From: Vogesella aquatica
GTDB taxonomy: Bacteria; Pseudomonadota; Gammaproteobacteria; Burkholderiales; Chromobacteriaceae
Assembly: GCF_028548455.1 (NCBI RefSeq)
Contig: NZ_JAQQLF010000002.1
Span: forward strand, 186,001 to 250,000
Direction of reading: 5' to 3'
DNA length: 64,000 nucleotides
The notes below the pieces were generated by a model. It was not told where the DNA came from. It saw nothing but the letters and a program-made list of their open reading frames with translations, and searched no databases. Every line of letters begins with the position of its first letter. Within the stretch, counting starts at the first letter, position 1. Positions 22,444 through 30,117 of the stretch are shown in pieces. Both the position numbers and the translations under genes were made by a program.

Positions 22444-22869
22444 ATGAGCAAATTTGCCCTGTTGGTACGCCTGGCAACCGACCGCATGGATGCGGCAGCC
22501 GAGCGTATGCGCAAGGCGCAGCAGGCGCATGCTCAGGCTGAGGGCACGCTGGAACAGATCAAGGGCTATATCGGTGATTACCAGCAACGCATGCTGGCGC
22601 TGGGGCAGACCGGTACCAGCGTGGCGCAATGGGCCGACTATCGGCTGTTTTTGCAAAAGCTGGACGATGCGCGTGAGCAGCAAAGTCGCGAGGTGGACCG
22701 CAGCTTGCAGCGCTTTCTGATGGAAAAGCAGGCTTGGCTGCAGCAGCGCAAGCAGCTGAAATCCTACGAGGTGCTGCAAGAGCGGGAAAAAGCCCGCTTG
22801 GCACTGCGCCAGCGGCGACAAGAACAAAAGGCGCTGGACGAATTTGCAGCGAGACCCAAGCCCGAATAG
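22444..22869 (+). CDS. fliJ: Flagellar export chaperone FliJ
   Basis: The 141-residue, highly charged, all-helical protein is rich in Gln, Arg and Glu and forms one long coiled coil, as expected of FliJ. It sits 10 bp after fliI. FliJ acts as a central stalk in the FliI hexamer and links it to FlhA. Sequence conservation in this family is low, so position carries much of the call. Confidence 0.85.
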   Translation: MSKFALLVRLATDRMDAAAERMRKAQQAHAQAEGTLEQIKGYIGDYQQRMLALGQTGTSVAQWADYRLFLQKLDDAREQQSREVDRSLQRFLMEKQAWLQQRKQLKSYEVLQEREKARLALRQRRQEQKALDEFAARPKPE

Positions 22870-22915
22870 CGGTGCGCGCCAGGCTTGCAAGGTGTTGTAC
22901 TGACTGCATATCTAT

Positions 22916-22930
22916 TGGCATGCTTCATGC
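22916..22930 (+). promoter_or_regulatory. Sigma-54-type -24/-12 promoter upstream of fliK
   Basis: TTGGCATGCTTCATGCTTT around 22915-22933 has GG (22917-22918) and GC (22929-22930) exactly 10 nt apart, and matches TGGCACG-N4-TTGC with two mismatches. A transcript would start near 22942, 24 nt before the fliK ATG. FlrC is encoded upstream as a candidate activator. Confidence 0.5.
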
Positions 22931-22965
22931 TTTAACCACCTCATTCCGTACATGGGGTGCCGGCC

Positions 22966-24426
22966 ATGAGCTTCTCCTTGAAACCCGTATCACACAGTGC
23001 CACTGCGGCCATTGCCAGCCAGAGCGCAGCTGCGCCCGCGGCGGGAGCACCTGCGGCTACTGCAGGGGATGGTTTGTTTGCCAGCCTGTTTGCCGGCCAG
23101 CTTGGCGAAGGGGGGCAAGGCCAGCAGGCTGACCTGACCAGCCTGCTGGGGTTGCCGGTGGCGACCCCGGCTACGCTATTGCCCGCTACGCCGGGGGTGC
23201 ATGACACACCGGTCACGCAGGCTGAAGCACCGTTGGCCGCACAGCCTGCCGGTGCCGATGCGGCCATGATGATGCAGATGTCCGGCTTGCTGCAGCCTCC
23301 GGCATCGCTGCCCCCGCCCGTACAAGAAAAGCAGGCTTTGCCAGCCCTGGGTGACAGCGCACAGCAGCAACAGCAAGATCAGTCCGGGCAGCCAGACCAG
23401 GCATTGCTCGCCGCACAGGCTGGCATGGCTGCTTTGCCGCTTGCCGCGCAGCAAGCTGCGGCACCCGCTAGCCAGCCCGCGCAGGCCGCCATTGTGACGG
23501 CGAAGGACGTTGCTCAGGCTGCCAGTGTGGTAGCGCAGGAAGCCACGCAGCCCGCCTTGCCGCCGGCAACACAAGCGCAGCTGCGTATTGATGCGATCGT
23601 ACCCAAGCGCGATGCCGGAGTCTTGCCGCCTGCAGCTGCGCCGGAGGTGGGCAAGCTGCAGGCAGACAAGGCTGGCCAGACGACCGTGTTGCCGCCGGCA
23701 CAAACCGTCCCAGTGCTGGCCCAGCAAACGGCTCAGCAAAACAGCTTTACTGCCCGTGATGACACGCCAATGCCGGCTGTTGCGGCATCGGCACGTGGCA
23801 AGGCCGACATTCTTCCTGCGGATGTGCGCCTGATGTTCCGCAAGGAAATGCAGCAGGCTGGCAGCACGGTGGCACTCGAGGCGGCAGATGTAGTGGCCGG
23901 CCAGCGGCAAATCTTGCCGCCAGCCTTGACCGCTGCCACGCCGGCCGTGGCAGCGCCAGCGTGGCGTATTGACCCGCCCATGGCGCGTACTGCCGAGTGG
24001 CAAGCGGCATTTGGCGAGAAAGTGGGCAGCATGGTGTCCATGAAACTGGATAGCGCCACAATCCAGGTTTCGCCAGAGAATCTGGGCCCGCTGGATATTT
24101 CGATTCGTTTCGATAGCCAGGAGCAGGCGACGATTTCAGTGGTGGCGGCCACCCCCGAGGCCAAGTCCATTGTAGAGAGCAGCCTGCCGCAGCTGTCGCG
24201 CATGCTGGAGCAAAGTGGCATCCAGCTGGGTAATACCCAGGTATCGACCCAGCAGCAAGCTCATCAGCAAGCCCAGCAGCAGGCGCAAGAGCACGCCCGC
24301 CAGCAGGCCGGCAGGCCGGGAGGGGGGCGCAACCACGAAACGGCCGGGGAAGCGGTATTGCCCGAGACCGAGCTGGCACGCGCTGGCGTTGCTTCACGCC
24401 AAAACGGCCTGAGTATTCACGCTTGA
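22966..24426 (+). CDS. fliK: Flagellar hook-length control protein FliK
   Basis: I prefer the ATG at 22966 (MSFSLKP), 8 nt after GGGG, over the in-frame GTG at 22957. The 486-residue product has a long Ala/Gln/Pro-rich N-terminal ruler region and a conserved C-terminal Flg_hook domain (about residues 340-425) with VSMKLDSATIQVSPENLGPLDI and QLSRMLEQSGIQLGNTQV. A Gln/Ala-rich tail of QQAQQQAQ type follows. FliK measures hook length and switches FlhB export specificity. Confidence 0.9.
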   Translation: MSFSLKPVSHSATAAIASQSAAAPAAGAPAATAGDGLFASLFAGQLGEGGQGQQADLTSLLGLPVATPATLLPATPGVHDTPVTQAEAPLAAQPAGADAAMMMQMSGLLQPPASLPPPVQEKQALPALGDSAQQQQQDQSGQPDQALLAAQAGMAALPLAAQQAAAPASQPAQAAIVTAKDVAQAASVVAQEATQPALPPATQAQLRIDAIVPKRDAGVLPPAAAPEVGKLQADKAGQTTVLPPAQTVPVLAQQTAQQNSFTARDDTPMPAVAASARGKADILPADVRLMFRKEMQQAGSTVALEAADVVAGQRQILPPALTAATPAVAAPAWRIDPPMARTAEWQAAFGEKVGSMVSMKLDSATIQVSPENLGPLDISIRFDSQEQATISVVAATPEAKSIVESSLPQLSRMLEQSGIQLGNTQVSTQQQAHQQAQQQAQEHARQQAGRPGGGRNHETAGEAVLPETELARAGVASRQNGLSIHA

Positions 24427-24513
24427 TGCTTTAATCTGTGGAAACGCTGTTCAACTGGCTCGGAAATGGGGAAAATACGCTTTAACAATTTCCTCATGAC
24501 GAGTTAAACCCAA

Positions 24514-25086
24514 ATGGCTGAAAAAGAGAAAAAAGAAGACCCGAAAGCAGCAGCTGCAGGGGCACCGGCGCCGGCCGGCGGCAATAAAAAGCTGATGATT
24601 ATCGTGATTGTTCTTTTGGTTCTGGTGTTGGCTGCCGTTGGCGGTTTGGGTGCCTATTTGTTCCTGGGTCAGAAGCACGCAGCCGAAGCGGCCGCAGCTG
24701 GCGGTGCGCATGGTGCTGCAGCGACTGACCACGAAGCCGCCCCGAAGAAAAAAGAGAAAAAAGAAGGCCCGCCGATTTTCGAAAAAGTAGAGCCATTCGT
24801 CGTAAACCTGTCTGGCGGCCCTACCGCGCCCATGCTGCAGCTGGAAATGCAGGCCGAACTGCTGGACGAGCACGCCAAGACAAACTTCAAGGCTTACATG
24901 CCCAAGATTCGTAGCGCCGTGATTCTGCTGCTGTCTTCCAAAACCGAAGAAGACGTCGCCTCCGCCGAGGGCAAGGTGAAGCTGCGCGCGCAGATCAAAC
25001 GCATCATGAACGAGTCCATGGATGCCGCCGAAGAGGAGCCGGTGGACAGCGTTCTGTTTACTTCTTTCATTATCCAGCAGCAGTAA
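24514..25086 (+). CDS. fliL: Flagellar basal-body protein FliL
   Basis: The 190-residue protein has a short charged N-terminus, one membrane helix (about residues 29-50, LMIIVIVLLVLVLAAVGGLGAYLF), an acidic/basic linker with KKKEKKE and a periplasmic FliL domain starting PPIFEKVEPFVVNL. FliL surrounds stator units and raises torque. A 6-bp gap separates it from fliM. Confidence 0.93.
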   Translation: MAEKEKKEDPKAAAAGAPAPAGGNKKLMIIVIVLLVLVLAAVGGLGAYLFLGQKHAAEAAAAGGAHGAAATDHEAAPKKKEKKEGPPIFEKVEPFVVNLSGGPTAPMLQLEMQAELLDEHAKTNFKAYMPKIRSAVILLLSSKTEEDVASAEGKVKLRAQIKRIMNESMDAAEEEPVDSVLFTSFIIQQQ

Positions 25087-25092
25087 TACCGT

Positions 25093-26103
25093 ATGGCTGA
25101 TGAAATCCTGTCCCAGGAAGAGGTCGACGCGCTATTACGAGGCGTCACCGGGGAAGAGGACGACGAAAGTGGTGGTGCGGACAGTGGCGCGGTCCGGTCG
25201 TATGATATCGGCCGGCAAGAGCGCATTGTCCGTGGCCGCATGCCAACGCTCGAGATCATCAACGAGCGTTTTGCGCGTAACCTGCGCATCGGTTTCTTCA
25301 ACTTTATCCGCCGTAATGCCGAGATTTCGGTCGGCCCGGTACGGGTACAGAAGTACAGCGAATTCATACGTAACCTGGTGGTGCCCACCAACCTGAACCT
25401 GGTTCACATCAAGCCGCTACGCGGTACCGGCTTGCTGATTTTCGACCCGGATCTGGTGTTTCTGGTGGTGGATAACCTGTTTGGTAGCGACGGACGCTTC
25501 CACGTGCGGGTAGAGGGGCGCGACTTTACGCCTACCGAGCAACGCATCATCCAGAAAATGCTGGAAGTGGTGTTTACCGAGTACCAGAAAGCCTGGGAGC
25601 CGGTATATCCGATCGAGTTTTCCTACCTGCGTTCCGAGATGAATACCCAGTTCGCCAACATTGCCACCCCTACCGAGGTGGTGGTGGCGGTCACTTTCCA
25701 TATCGAGCTGGGTGCCGGTGGCGGCGATTTTCACGTTTGCCTGCCATACTCGATGGTAGAGCCGCTGCGCGACATCCTGGCCAGTACCATGCAGGCTGAC
25801 CGTACCGAGGTGGATAACCGCTGGGTCAACCTGATGCAGCGGCAGGTGCAGGCTGCAGAGGTAGAGCTGGTGGCCACGCTGGCAACGGCCAAAATCAGCC
25901 TGGGCCAGATCCTGAACCTGAAAGAAGGGGATGTGGTCATGGTGGATATACCGGAAAAAATTGTCGCAGACGTATCGGGCATCCCCGTGCTGGAGTGCAG
26001 TTATGGCACGGTTACCGGTAACTACGCACTGAAAGTAGACGCAATCCTGGCTGGCGCGCACGATCTGGCCGACCTGCCCAATGGAGAGAACGAAGATGGC
26101 TGA
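25093..26103 (+). CDS. fliM: Flagellar motor switch protein FliM
   Basis: The 336-residue protein opens with MADEILSQEEVDALLRGV, the CheY-P-binding peptide. The CheC-like middle domain (about 50-230) and a SpoA domain (about 250-325) that pairs with FliN follow. It forms the C-ring wall and reads CheY-P to set rotation direction. It overlaps fliN by 8 bp. Confidence 0.96.
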   Translation: MADEILSQEEVDALLRGVTGEEDDESGGADSGAVRSYDIGRQERIVRGRMPTLEIINERFARNLRIGFFNFIRRNAEISVGPVRVQKYSEFIRNLVVPTNLNLVHIKPLRGTGLLIFDPDLVFLVVDNLFGSDGRFHVRVEGRDFTPTEQRIIQKMLEVVFTEYQKAWEPVYPIEFSYLRSEMNTQFANIATPTEVVVAVTFHIELGAGGGDFHVCLPYSMVEPLRDILASTMQADRTEVDNRWVNLMQRQVQAAEVELVATLATAKISLGQILNLKEGDVVMVDIPEKIVADVSGIPVLECSYGTVTGNYALKVDAILAGAHDLADLPNGENEDG

Positions 26104-26551
26104 AGAACAAGCCTTTGACCCGGATTCTGTTGCGGGTGCTGTTGACGACAGTGGCGACGCGGGCGTGATGGACGACTGGGCAGCGGCCATGGCCGAACAG
26201 GAAGTCGCGGAAAGTGCGGCTGCTGAGGTGAAGACAGCCAGCTCGCTGTTCCAGGACTTCTCCGGCGCAGCTGGTGCACAGTCGGTACCACAGAATCTGG
26301 ACATGATTCTGGATATACCGGTACAGCTCACGGTGGAGCTGGGGCGTACCAAGATCGCCATCCGTAACCTGCTGCAACTGGCGCAGGGCTCGGTGGTGGA
26401 GCTGGACGGTCTGGCCGGCGAGCCGATGGACGTGCTGGTAAACGGCTGCCTGATTGCCCAGGGCGAGGTGGTGGTGGTAAATGACCGTTTCGGTATCCGC
26501 CTCACCGATATCATTACACCTGCCGAGCGTATTCGCCGCCTGCAAAAATGA
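26096..26551 (+). CDS. fliN: Flagellar motor switch protein FliN
   Basis: The ATG at 26096 is preferred because GGAGAG lies 7 nt before it; an ATG at 26081 would add five residues. The 151-residue protein has an acidic N-terminus and a C-terminal SpoA domain with LDIPVQLTVELGRTKIAIRNLLQLAQGSVVELD. FliN forms the base of the C-ring and binds FliH-FliI. Its end overlaps the fliO start by 4 bp. Confidence 0.95.
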   Translation: MAEEQAFDPDSVAGAVDDSGDAGVMDDWAAAMAEQEVAESAAAEVKTASSLFQDFSGAAGAQSVPQNLDMILDIPVQLTVELGRTKIAIRNLLQLAQGSVVELDGLAGEPMDVLVNGCLIAQGEVVVVNDRFGIRLTDIITPAERIRRLQK

Positions 26552-26979
26552 AACTGAAACCTACGCTGTGTGTTTTGCTAGCCAGCCCGGCCTGGGCGGC
26601 CCCTCCGGTAGAGGGGCCTTCGCCTTTCTGGAGCATGGTACAGATGGTGTTTGGCCTGCTACTGGTGTTGGGGCTGATTTTTGCTGCCGCCTGGCTGTTC
26701 CGCCGTTTTACCATGGGCAGCATGTTGGGGCGCTTTCAGCCTGCTCGCGTTGTGAGCGGGGTCATGGTGGGCCCGCACGAGCGCGTGGTGATTGTCGAGC
26801 TGGGGGGCGAGTGGCTGGTATTGGGCGTAACATCCCGCAGCGTCAATCTGCTGAAAACCATGGATAAACCGCCGCAGGCCGATGCGGCCAACGTGGCGGC
26901 GGCCACGCCGCCATTTGCACAATGGTTGGCCGCAGCCATAGAAAAAAGCCGTAAGCGCCAAGGGGGCGAGGGCGAATGA
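26548..26979 (+). CDS. fliO: Flagellar biosynthesis protein FliO
   Basis: The 143-residue protein has a cleavable or signal-like N-terminus, a membrane helix (about residues 30-50), then a small cytoplasmic domain with VMVGPHERVVIVELGGEWLVLGV. FliO is a scaffold for building the FliP ring. It overlaps fliN (ATGA) and fliP. Two copies of the genome-wide motif lie near its 3' end (26883, 26926). Confidence 0.9.
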   Translation: MKLKPTLCVLLASPAWAAPPVEGPSPFWSMVQMVFGLLLVLGLIFAAAWLFRRFTMGSMLGRFQPARVVSGVMVGPHERVVIVELGGEWLVLGVTSRSVNLLKTMDKPPQADAANVAAATPPFAQWLAAAIEKSRKRQGGEGE

Positions 26980-27719
26980 AAAGAAAGTTCTGGCTGGCGA
27001 TGCTGCTGTCGCTGGTATTGCCGGTAAGCGCGTGGGCGGCAGGCCTGCCCATGATGAACAGCACCCCGGCACCGGGGGGTGGGCAAAACTATTCGCTTAG
27101 CCTGCAGATGCTGTTGTTCATGACGGGCCTGGGCTTTATCCCCGCCATGACGCTGATGATGACGGCGTTTACGCGCATTGTGATTGTGTTGTCGCTGCTG
27201 CGCCAGGCGCTGGGTACCATGCAGTCGCCGCCCAACCAGGTACTGATCGGCCTGGCGCTGTTTCTGACCATCTTCGTGATGACACCGACGCTCGACCAGG
27301 TCTACAACAAAGCCTGGGTGCCGCTGTCGGAAGACCGTATCAGCTTCCAGCAGGCTGCCGAAGAGGCCGCCACCCCGATGAAGGCGTTCATGCTGTCGCA
27401 GACGCGCGAGAAAGACTTGCAGTTCTTTATCGAGATATCGCAGTCACCCGCCCCGGCCAGCAAGGCCGACGTGTCACTGAAAACGCTGGTACCAGCTTTT
27501 GTGGTGAGTGAGCTGAAAACGGCCTTCCAGATCGGTTTCATGGTCTTTATTCCATTCCTGATCATCGACCTGGTGGTAGCCAGTATCCTGATGGCCATGG
27601 GCATGATGATGGTATCGCCGGTCATCATTTCCTTGCCGTTCAAGATGATGCTGTTCGTGCTGGTGGATGGCTGGGCGTTGGTAATGGGCTCGCTGGTACA
27701 GAGCTTTGCCGCCAAGTAG
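26976..27719 (+). CDS. fliP: Flagellar export gate protein FliP
   Basis: The 247-residue protein begins with a signal peptide (MKRKFWLAMLLSLVLPVSAWA). Its core includes MTAFTRIVIVLSLLRQALGTMQSPPNQVLIGLALFLT and SELKTAFQIGFMVFIPFLIIDLVVASILMAMGM, which are family hallmarks. Five copies assemble with FliQ and FliR into the export gate. Overlaps fliO by 4 bp. Confidence 0.97.
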   Translation: MKRKFWLAMLLSLVLPVSAWAAGLPMMNSTPAPGGGQNYSLSLQMLLFMTGLGFIPAMTLMMTAFTRIVIVLSLLRQALGTMQSPPNQVLIGLALFLTIFVMTPTLDQVYNKAWVPLSEDRISFQQAAEEAATPMKAFMLSQTREKDLQFFIEISQSPAPASKADVSLKTLVPAFVVSELKTAFQIGFMVFIPFLIIDLVVASILMAMGMMMVSPVIISLPFKMMLFVLVDGWALVMGSLVQSFAAK

Positions 27720-27727
27720 GAGCTGAC

Positions 27728-27997
27728 ATGACCCCTGAAACCGTCATTAACCTGGTACAGAACGCGCTGTTTGTGCTGATTCAGGTATCGGCACCGCCGC
27801 TGGCCGTGTCGCTGCTGGTGGGTTTGCTGGTCAGCATCTTGCAGGCGGCGACCCAGATCAACGAAATGACGCTGACTTTCATCCCCAAGCTGCTGGCCAT
27901 GTTTCTGGTGCTGGTGCTGGCCGGGCCGTGGATGATGACCACCCTGCTGGACTACATGACGCGCCTGTTCCAGAGCATCCCCAGTGTTATCGGCTAA
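27728..27997 (+). CDS. fliQ: Flagellar export gate protein FliQ
   Basis: The 89-residue protein has two membrane helices and the conserved SILQAATQINEMTLTFIPK loop between them. FliQ is part of the FliPQR gate. It lies 8 bp after fliP and 3 bp before fliR. Confidence 0.96.
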   Translation: MTPETVINLVQNALFVLIQVSAPPLAVSLLVGLLVSILQAATQINEMTLTFIPKLLAMFLVLVLAGPWMMTTLLDYMTRLFQSIPSVIG

Positions 27998-28000
27998 GGC

Positions 28001-28777
28001 ATGATCAGTTTCAACGATGCCCAGATCAATGCGCTGCTGGCGTATTTTCTGTGGCCGTTTGCCCGTATTGTGGGCCTGATGCTGGCCGACCCGCTGCTGT
28101 CGTCCAAAAGCATACCGCGCCGCTACAAGGCGGGTTTTGGCATGTTTCTTACCATCCTGCTGGCGCCGGTATTGCCGCCCATGCCCGAGGTGTCGGTGGT
28201 ATCAGCACAGGGGACGCTGATCGTGATCCAGCAACTGCTGATCGGCATCATTATCGGCACGGTGATGCGCATTGTGCTCACCGGGGTGGAAATGGCCGGT
28301 TTCCTGATGGGTAGCCAGATGGGCTTGGGCTTTGCCATGTTTTTCGACCCACAGCATTCCGCCCAGGTGCCGGCGGTATCCCGTGTGCTAAGCGTGTTTG
28401 CCACCCTGATATTTCTGACCTTTGACGGCCACCAGGTCTTGATTGCCACCCTGGCGGAAAGCTTCCGCCTGATGCCGGTGGGGGCGCCATTTCCGGCGGC
28501 ATCGCTGTATAGCCTGGCGGTATGGGGGGGCAAGCTGTTCGAGTGGGGGCTGTGGCTGTCATTGCCTGTGGTCGGCACGCTCTTGGTGGTGAACCTGGCC
28601 ATCGGGGTGATGACGCGCGCGGCGCCGCAGTTCAACGTGTTTTCCTTTGGCTTTCCCGTGACGCTGTTTATCGGCTTTGTAGCGCTGTACCTGTCGCTGC
28701 CACTGATGGAGCCTGCCTTGTCACAGCTGTACCGCGAGTCGTTCGACTTTATTGCAGCGTTGCTGAAGGCGCGCTAG
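28001..28777 (+). CDS. fliR: Flagellar export gate protein FliR
   Basis: The 258-residue protein has about six membrane segments and the FliR motifs MGSQMGLGFAMFFDPQ and NLAIGVMTRAAPQFNVFSFGFPVTL. It closes the FliP-FliQ-FliR assembly. It is the last flagellar gene of this run; flhB and flhA, which often follow, are not here. Ten bases after its stop a TAGAAT -10-like element (28786-28791) probably belongs to the original yebC promoter. Confidence 0.96.
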   Translation: MISFNDAQINALLAYFLWPFARIVGLMLADPLLSSKSIPRRYKAGFGMFLTILLAPVLPPMPEVSVVSAQGTLIVIQQLLIGIIIGTVMRIVLTGVEMAGFLMGSQMGLGFAMFFDPQHSAQVPAVSRVLSVFATLIFLTFDGHQVLIATLAESFRLMPVGAPFPAASLYSLAVWGGKLFEWGLWLSLPVVGTLLVVNLAIGVMTRAAPQFNVFSFGFPVTLFIGFVALYLSLPLMEPALSQLYRESFDFIAALLKAR

Positions 28778-28856
28778 CTTTTTGCTAGAATCCCGCACTG
28801 AAAATTTTTGCGGCTTGCCGGTGGCAGGCTGCCAACACACTGAAACCGAGGCTTTT

Positions 28857-28883
28857 ATGGCTGGCCACAGTAAATGTCCATAG
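28857..28883 (+). pseudogene. yebC: Truncated original 5' end of yebC (eight codons, then stop)
   Basis: ATG GCT GGC CAC AGT AAA encodes MAGHSK, exactly the start of the intact YebC at 38258. After the element junction it continues TGT CCA TAG, giving an eight-residue peptide MAGHSKCP. The original promoter-like sequence and ribosome site still precede it, so this stub is probably transcribed and translated. Confidence 0.9.
28866..28876 (+). repeat. attL core, 11-bp direct repeat
   Basis: CACAGTAAATG, identical to 38267-38277. Including flanking codons, 18 of 20 bases from the ATG match, and the two differences are synonymous third positions in yebC codons 2 and 3. Confidence 0.88.
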
Positions 28884-29006
28884 CTATTTTTCTGGCTATG
28901 TTTTTTTTGGCCTTTTGGTGGTGTAAGTTGTTGATTTTTCTAGGTTATTGTGACTATTTACTTGGTTGTATAATGACTAGAAATGGCCAGAAATTACTGC
29001 TAATGA

Positions 29007-29097
29007 CTGTGTAACTGTGTAAAAACTGTGTAGTGTGTAGTGCTCTACAACAATACTTTAAGAAAAAGTAAAGTGTGTAAAGAGCTGGAACTGTGTA
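29007..29097 (+). repeat. Cluster of six [C/G]TGTGTA repeats near the left end
   Basis: Copies start at 29007, 29015, 29026, 29033, 29073 and 29091. The stretch TGTGTAAAAACTGTGTA (29016-29032) recurs exactly at the right end (38176-38192). Repeats shared by both ends of an integrase-bearing element are most simply arm-type binding sites for integrase or excisionase. Confidence 0.7.
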
Positions 29098-29118
29098 AAT
29101 CTTGAGAGTGAGCAAGCT

Positions 29119-29553
29119 ATGTTTGAAGTGATTTTGAGAGAACTACAAAAAAAATTTGGTGATAAAATTTTGCTCACTCCTGAAGATTTAGTATTGATTA
29201 CTGGTATCAGTGTGGGACAACAAGCCAAGTTGAGAAGTGAAGGAAGGTTTCCAATACCTTTTGAAAAGCTTGGAGGAAGAATAAAGATAAATATTTTTCA
29301 TTTAGCTGAATATTTAGCAAGTAAAGCTAATAATTATGCTAAAAGTAAAATGAAAGAAGATAAGAAAGAAAGTGGAAATCTTGTAAATAATAGACTTGTA
29401 GCAAGAAAAGATAACAAGAAAAAGAATGAAAAAGGAAGATTGAAAGATAATTGGTTTAGAGAATTTCTTGCTATGTTTTGCTCTCATTTTGAAAAAATGG
29501 AACTAAACAACATTTCAAAATCAAGAATTGGGAAAAATTTTATTAAGTTATAA
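29119..29553 (+). CDS. Small DNA-binding protein, excisionase-like
   Basis: The 144-residue protein has a predicted winged-helix segment in its first half: LTPEDLVLITGISVGQQ, then RFPIPFEKLGGRIKINIFHLAEYLA, which reads like an AlpA/excisionase-type helix-turn-helix with its wing. The second half is strongly basic and low in complexity. It is the first gene inside the left end, next to the TGTGTA repeats, a fitting place for a directionality factor or a repressor. Function is inferred from pattern and position only. Its base composition is that of the element. A bidirectional terminator follows. Confidence 0.5.
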   Translation: MFEVILRELQKKFGDKILLTPEDLVLITGISVGQQAKLRSEGRFPIPFEKLGGRIKINIFHLAEYLASKANNYAKSKMKEDKKESGNLVNNRLVARKDNKKKNEKGRLKDNWFREFLAMFCSHFEKMELNNISKSRIGKNFIKL

Positions 29554-29558
29554 ATAAA

Positions 29559-29590
29559 AAAAGGGGCTGATTGCCCCTTTTCTTTTTTTG
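29559..29590. terminator. Bidirectional terminator between the excisionase-like and H-NS-like genes
   Basis: AAAAGGGGC (29559-29567), loop TGATT, GCCCCTTTT (29573-29581), then TCTTTTTTT. An A-run on the other side gives a U-tract on the minus strand too. The two genes converge on it. Confidence 0.9.
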
Positions 29591-29598
29591 GTATTTCA

Positions 29599-30003
29599 TT
29601 ATGCTGCTAGTGTTTTGTATTTTTCTGTTTTCTTGATTTCTTCTTCTTTTCTATTAGCATAAGCAATATTTTCATCAGTCTTATTAATCAAAATATCTGC
29701 CAGTTTTACACCTTGAAACTTCATTGCTTTAAGCAATATTTCTGGCCTTTTGCCTCTTTCCAGATTTCCATACTTTTTGCCATTGTGTTCAAAGAAGTGT
29801 GATTTTTCAGCAGTTTCAGTCTTGACAACTACAATTCCTGCTTTAATCAAATCATCAGCAGTCAAGCTAAATTTCTGCATCACTTCTTTAACTGCTGCAA
29901 TGCCTTCATCAAAACTTGCTTGTTTCCTTTGAGTAGCAAGTTTGCTCAATTCTTCAATTTGCTTTTGAATTTCTTCAAGAGACATGTTGCTGAAATCAGT
30001 CAT
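29599..30003 (-). CDS. H-NS-like nucleoid protein encoded by the element
   Basis: The 134-residue protein starts MTDFSNMSLEEIQKQIEEL, a coiled-coil N-terminus followed by AAVKEVMQKFSLTADDL, matching the oligomerisation module of the H-NS/MvaT-like family. The C-terminal part HNGKKYGNLERGKRPEILL resembles the H-NS DNA-binding loop (GRGRxPxWL context), but the usual Trp is replaced and the tail is longer and Lys-rich. H-NS relatives bind AT-rich foreign DNA and silence it. Carrying its own copy would suit an AT-rich element in a GC-rich host. The family call is fairly firm, the silencing role is inference. Confidence 0.65.
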   Translation of the reverse strand: MTDFSNMSLEEIQKQIEELSKLATQRKQASFDEGIAAVKEVMQKFSLTADDLIKAGIVVVKTETAEKSHFFEHNGKKYGNLERGKRPEILLKAMKFQGVKLADILINKTDENIAYANRKEEEIKKTEKYKTLAA

Positions 30004-30117
30004 TTTCTGCTTTCAAGGTTGTTGAGTAAGTAAAGTCATTATAGCAACAATAGCAAAGCAAGAAAAGTATTTTTTCTTTTCTAGATTTTTTCAGTTTTTT
30101 ATGTTGTTTTTTTGATT

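Larger units (their letters stand above)
28778..29118 (+). other. Junction region: native yebC 5' leader, truncated start, attL and element left end
   Basis: This 341-bp gap holds a -10-like TAGAAT (28786-28791), a CGAGG ribosome site and the old yebC start, then the left attachment site and AT-rich element sequence with six copies of [C/G]TGTGTA (29007-29097). I see no other gene in it. Confidence 0.8.

Noticed and set aside
24427-24513. Sigma-54 promoter before fliL (TGGCTCG region)
   Set aside because: No GC at the required 10-nt spacing from a GG and no TTGC-like -12 element.
28866-28876. tRNA-gene attachment site
   Set aside because: No tRNA is present at either end; the site lies in yebC codons 4-7.
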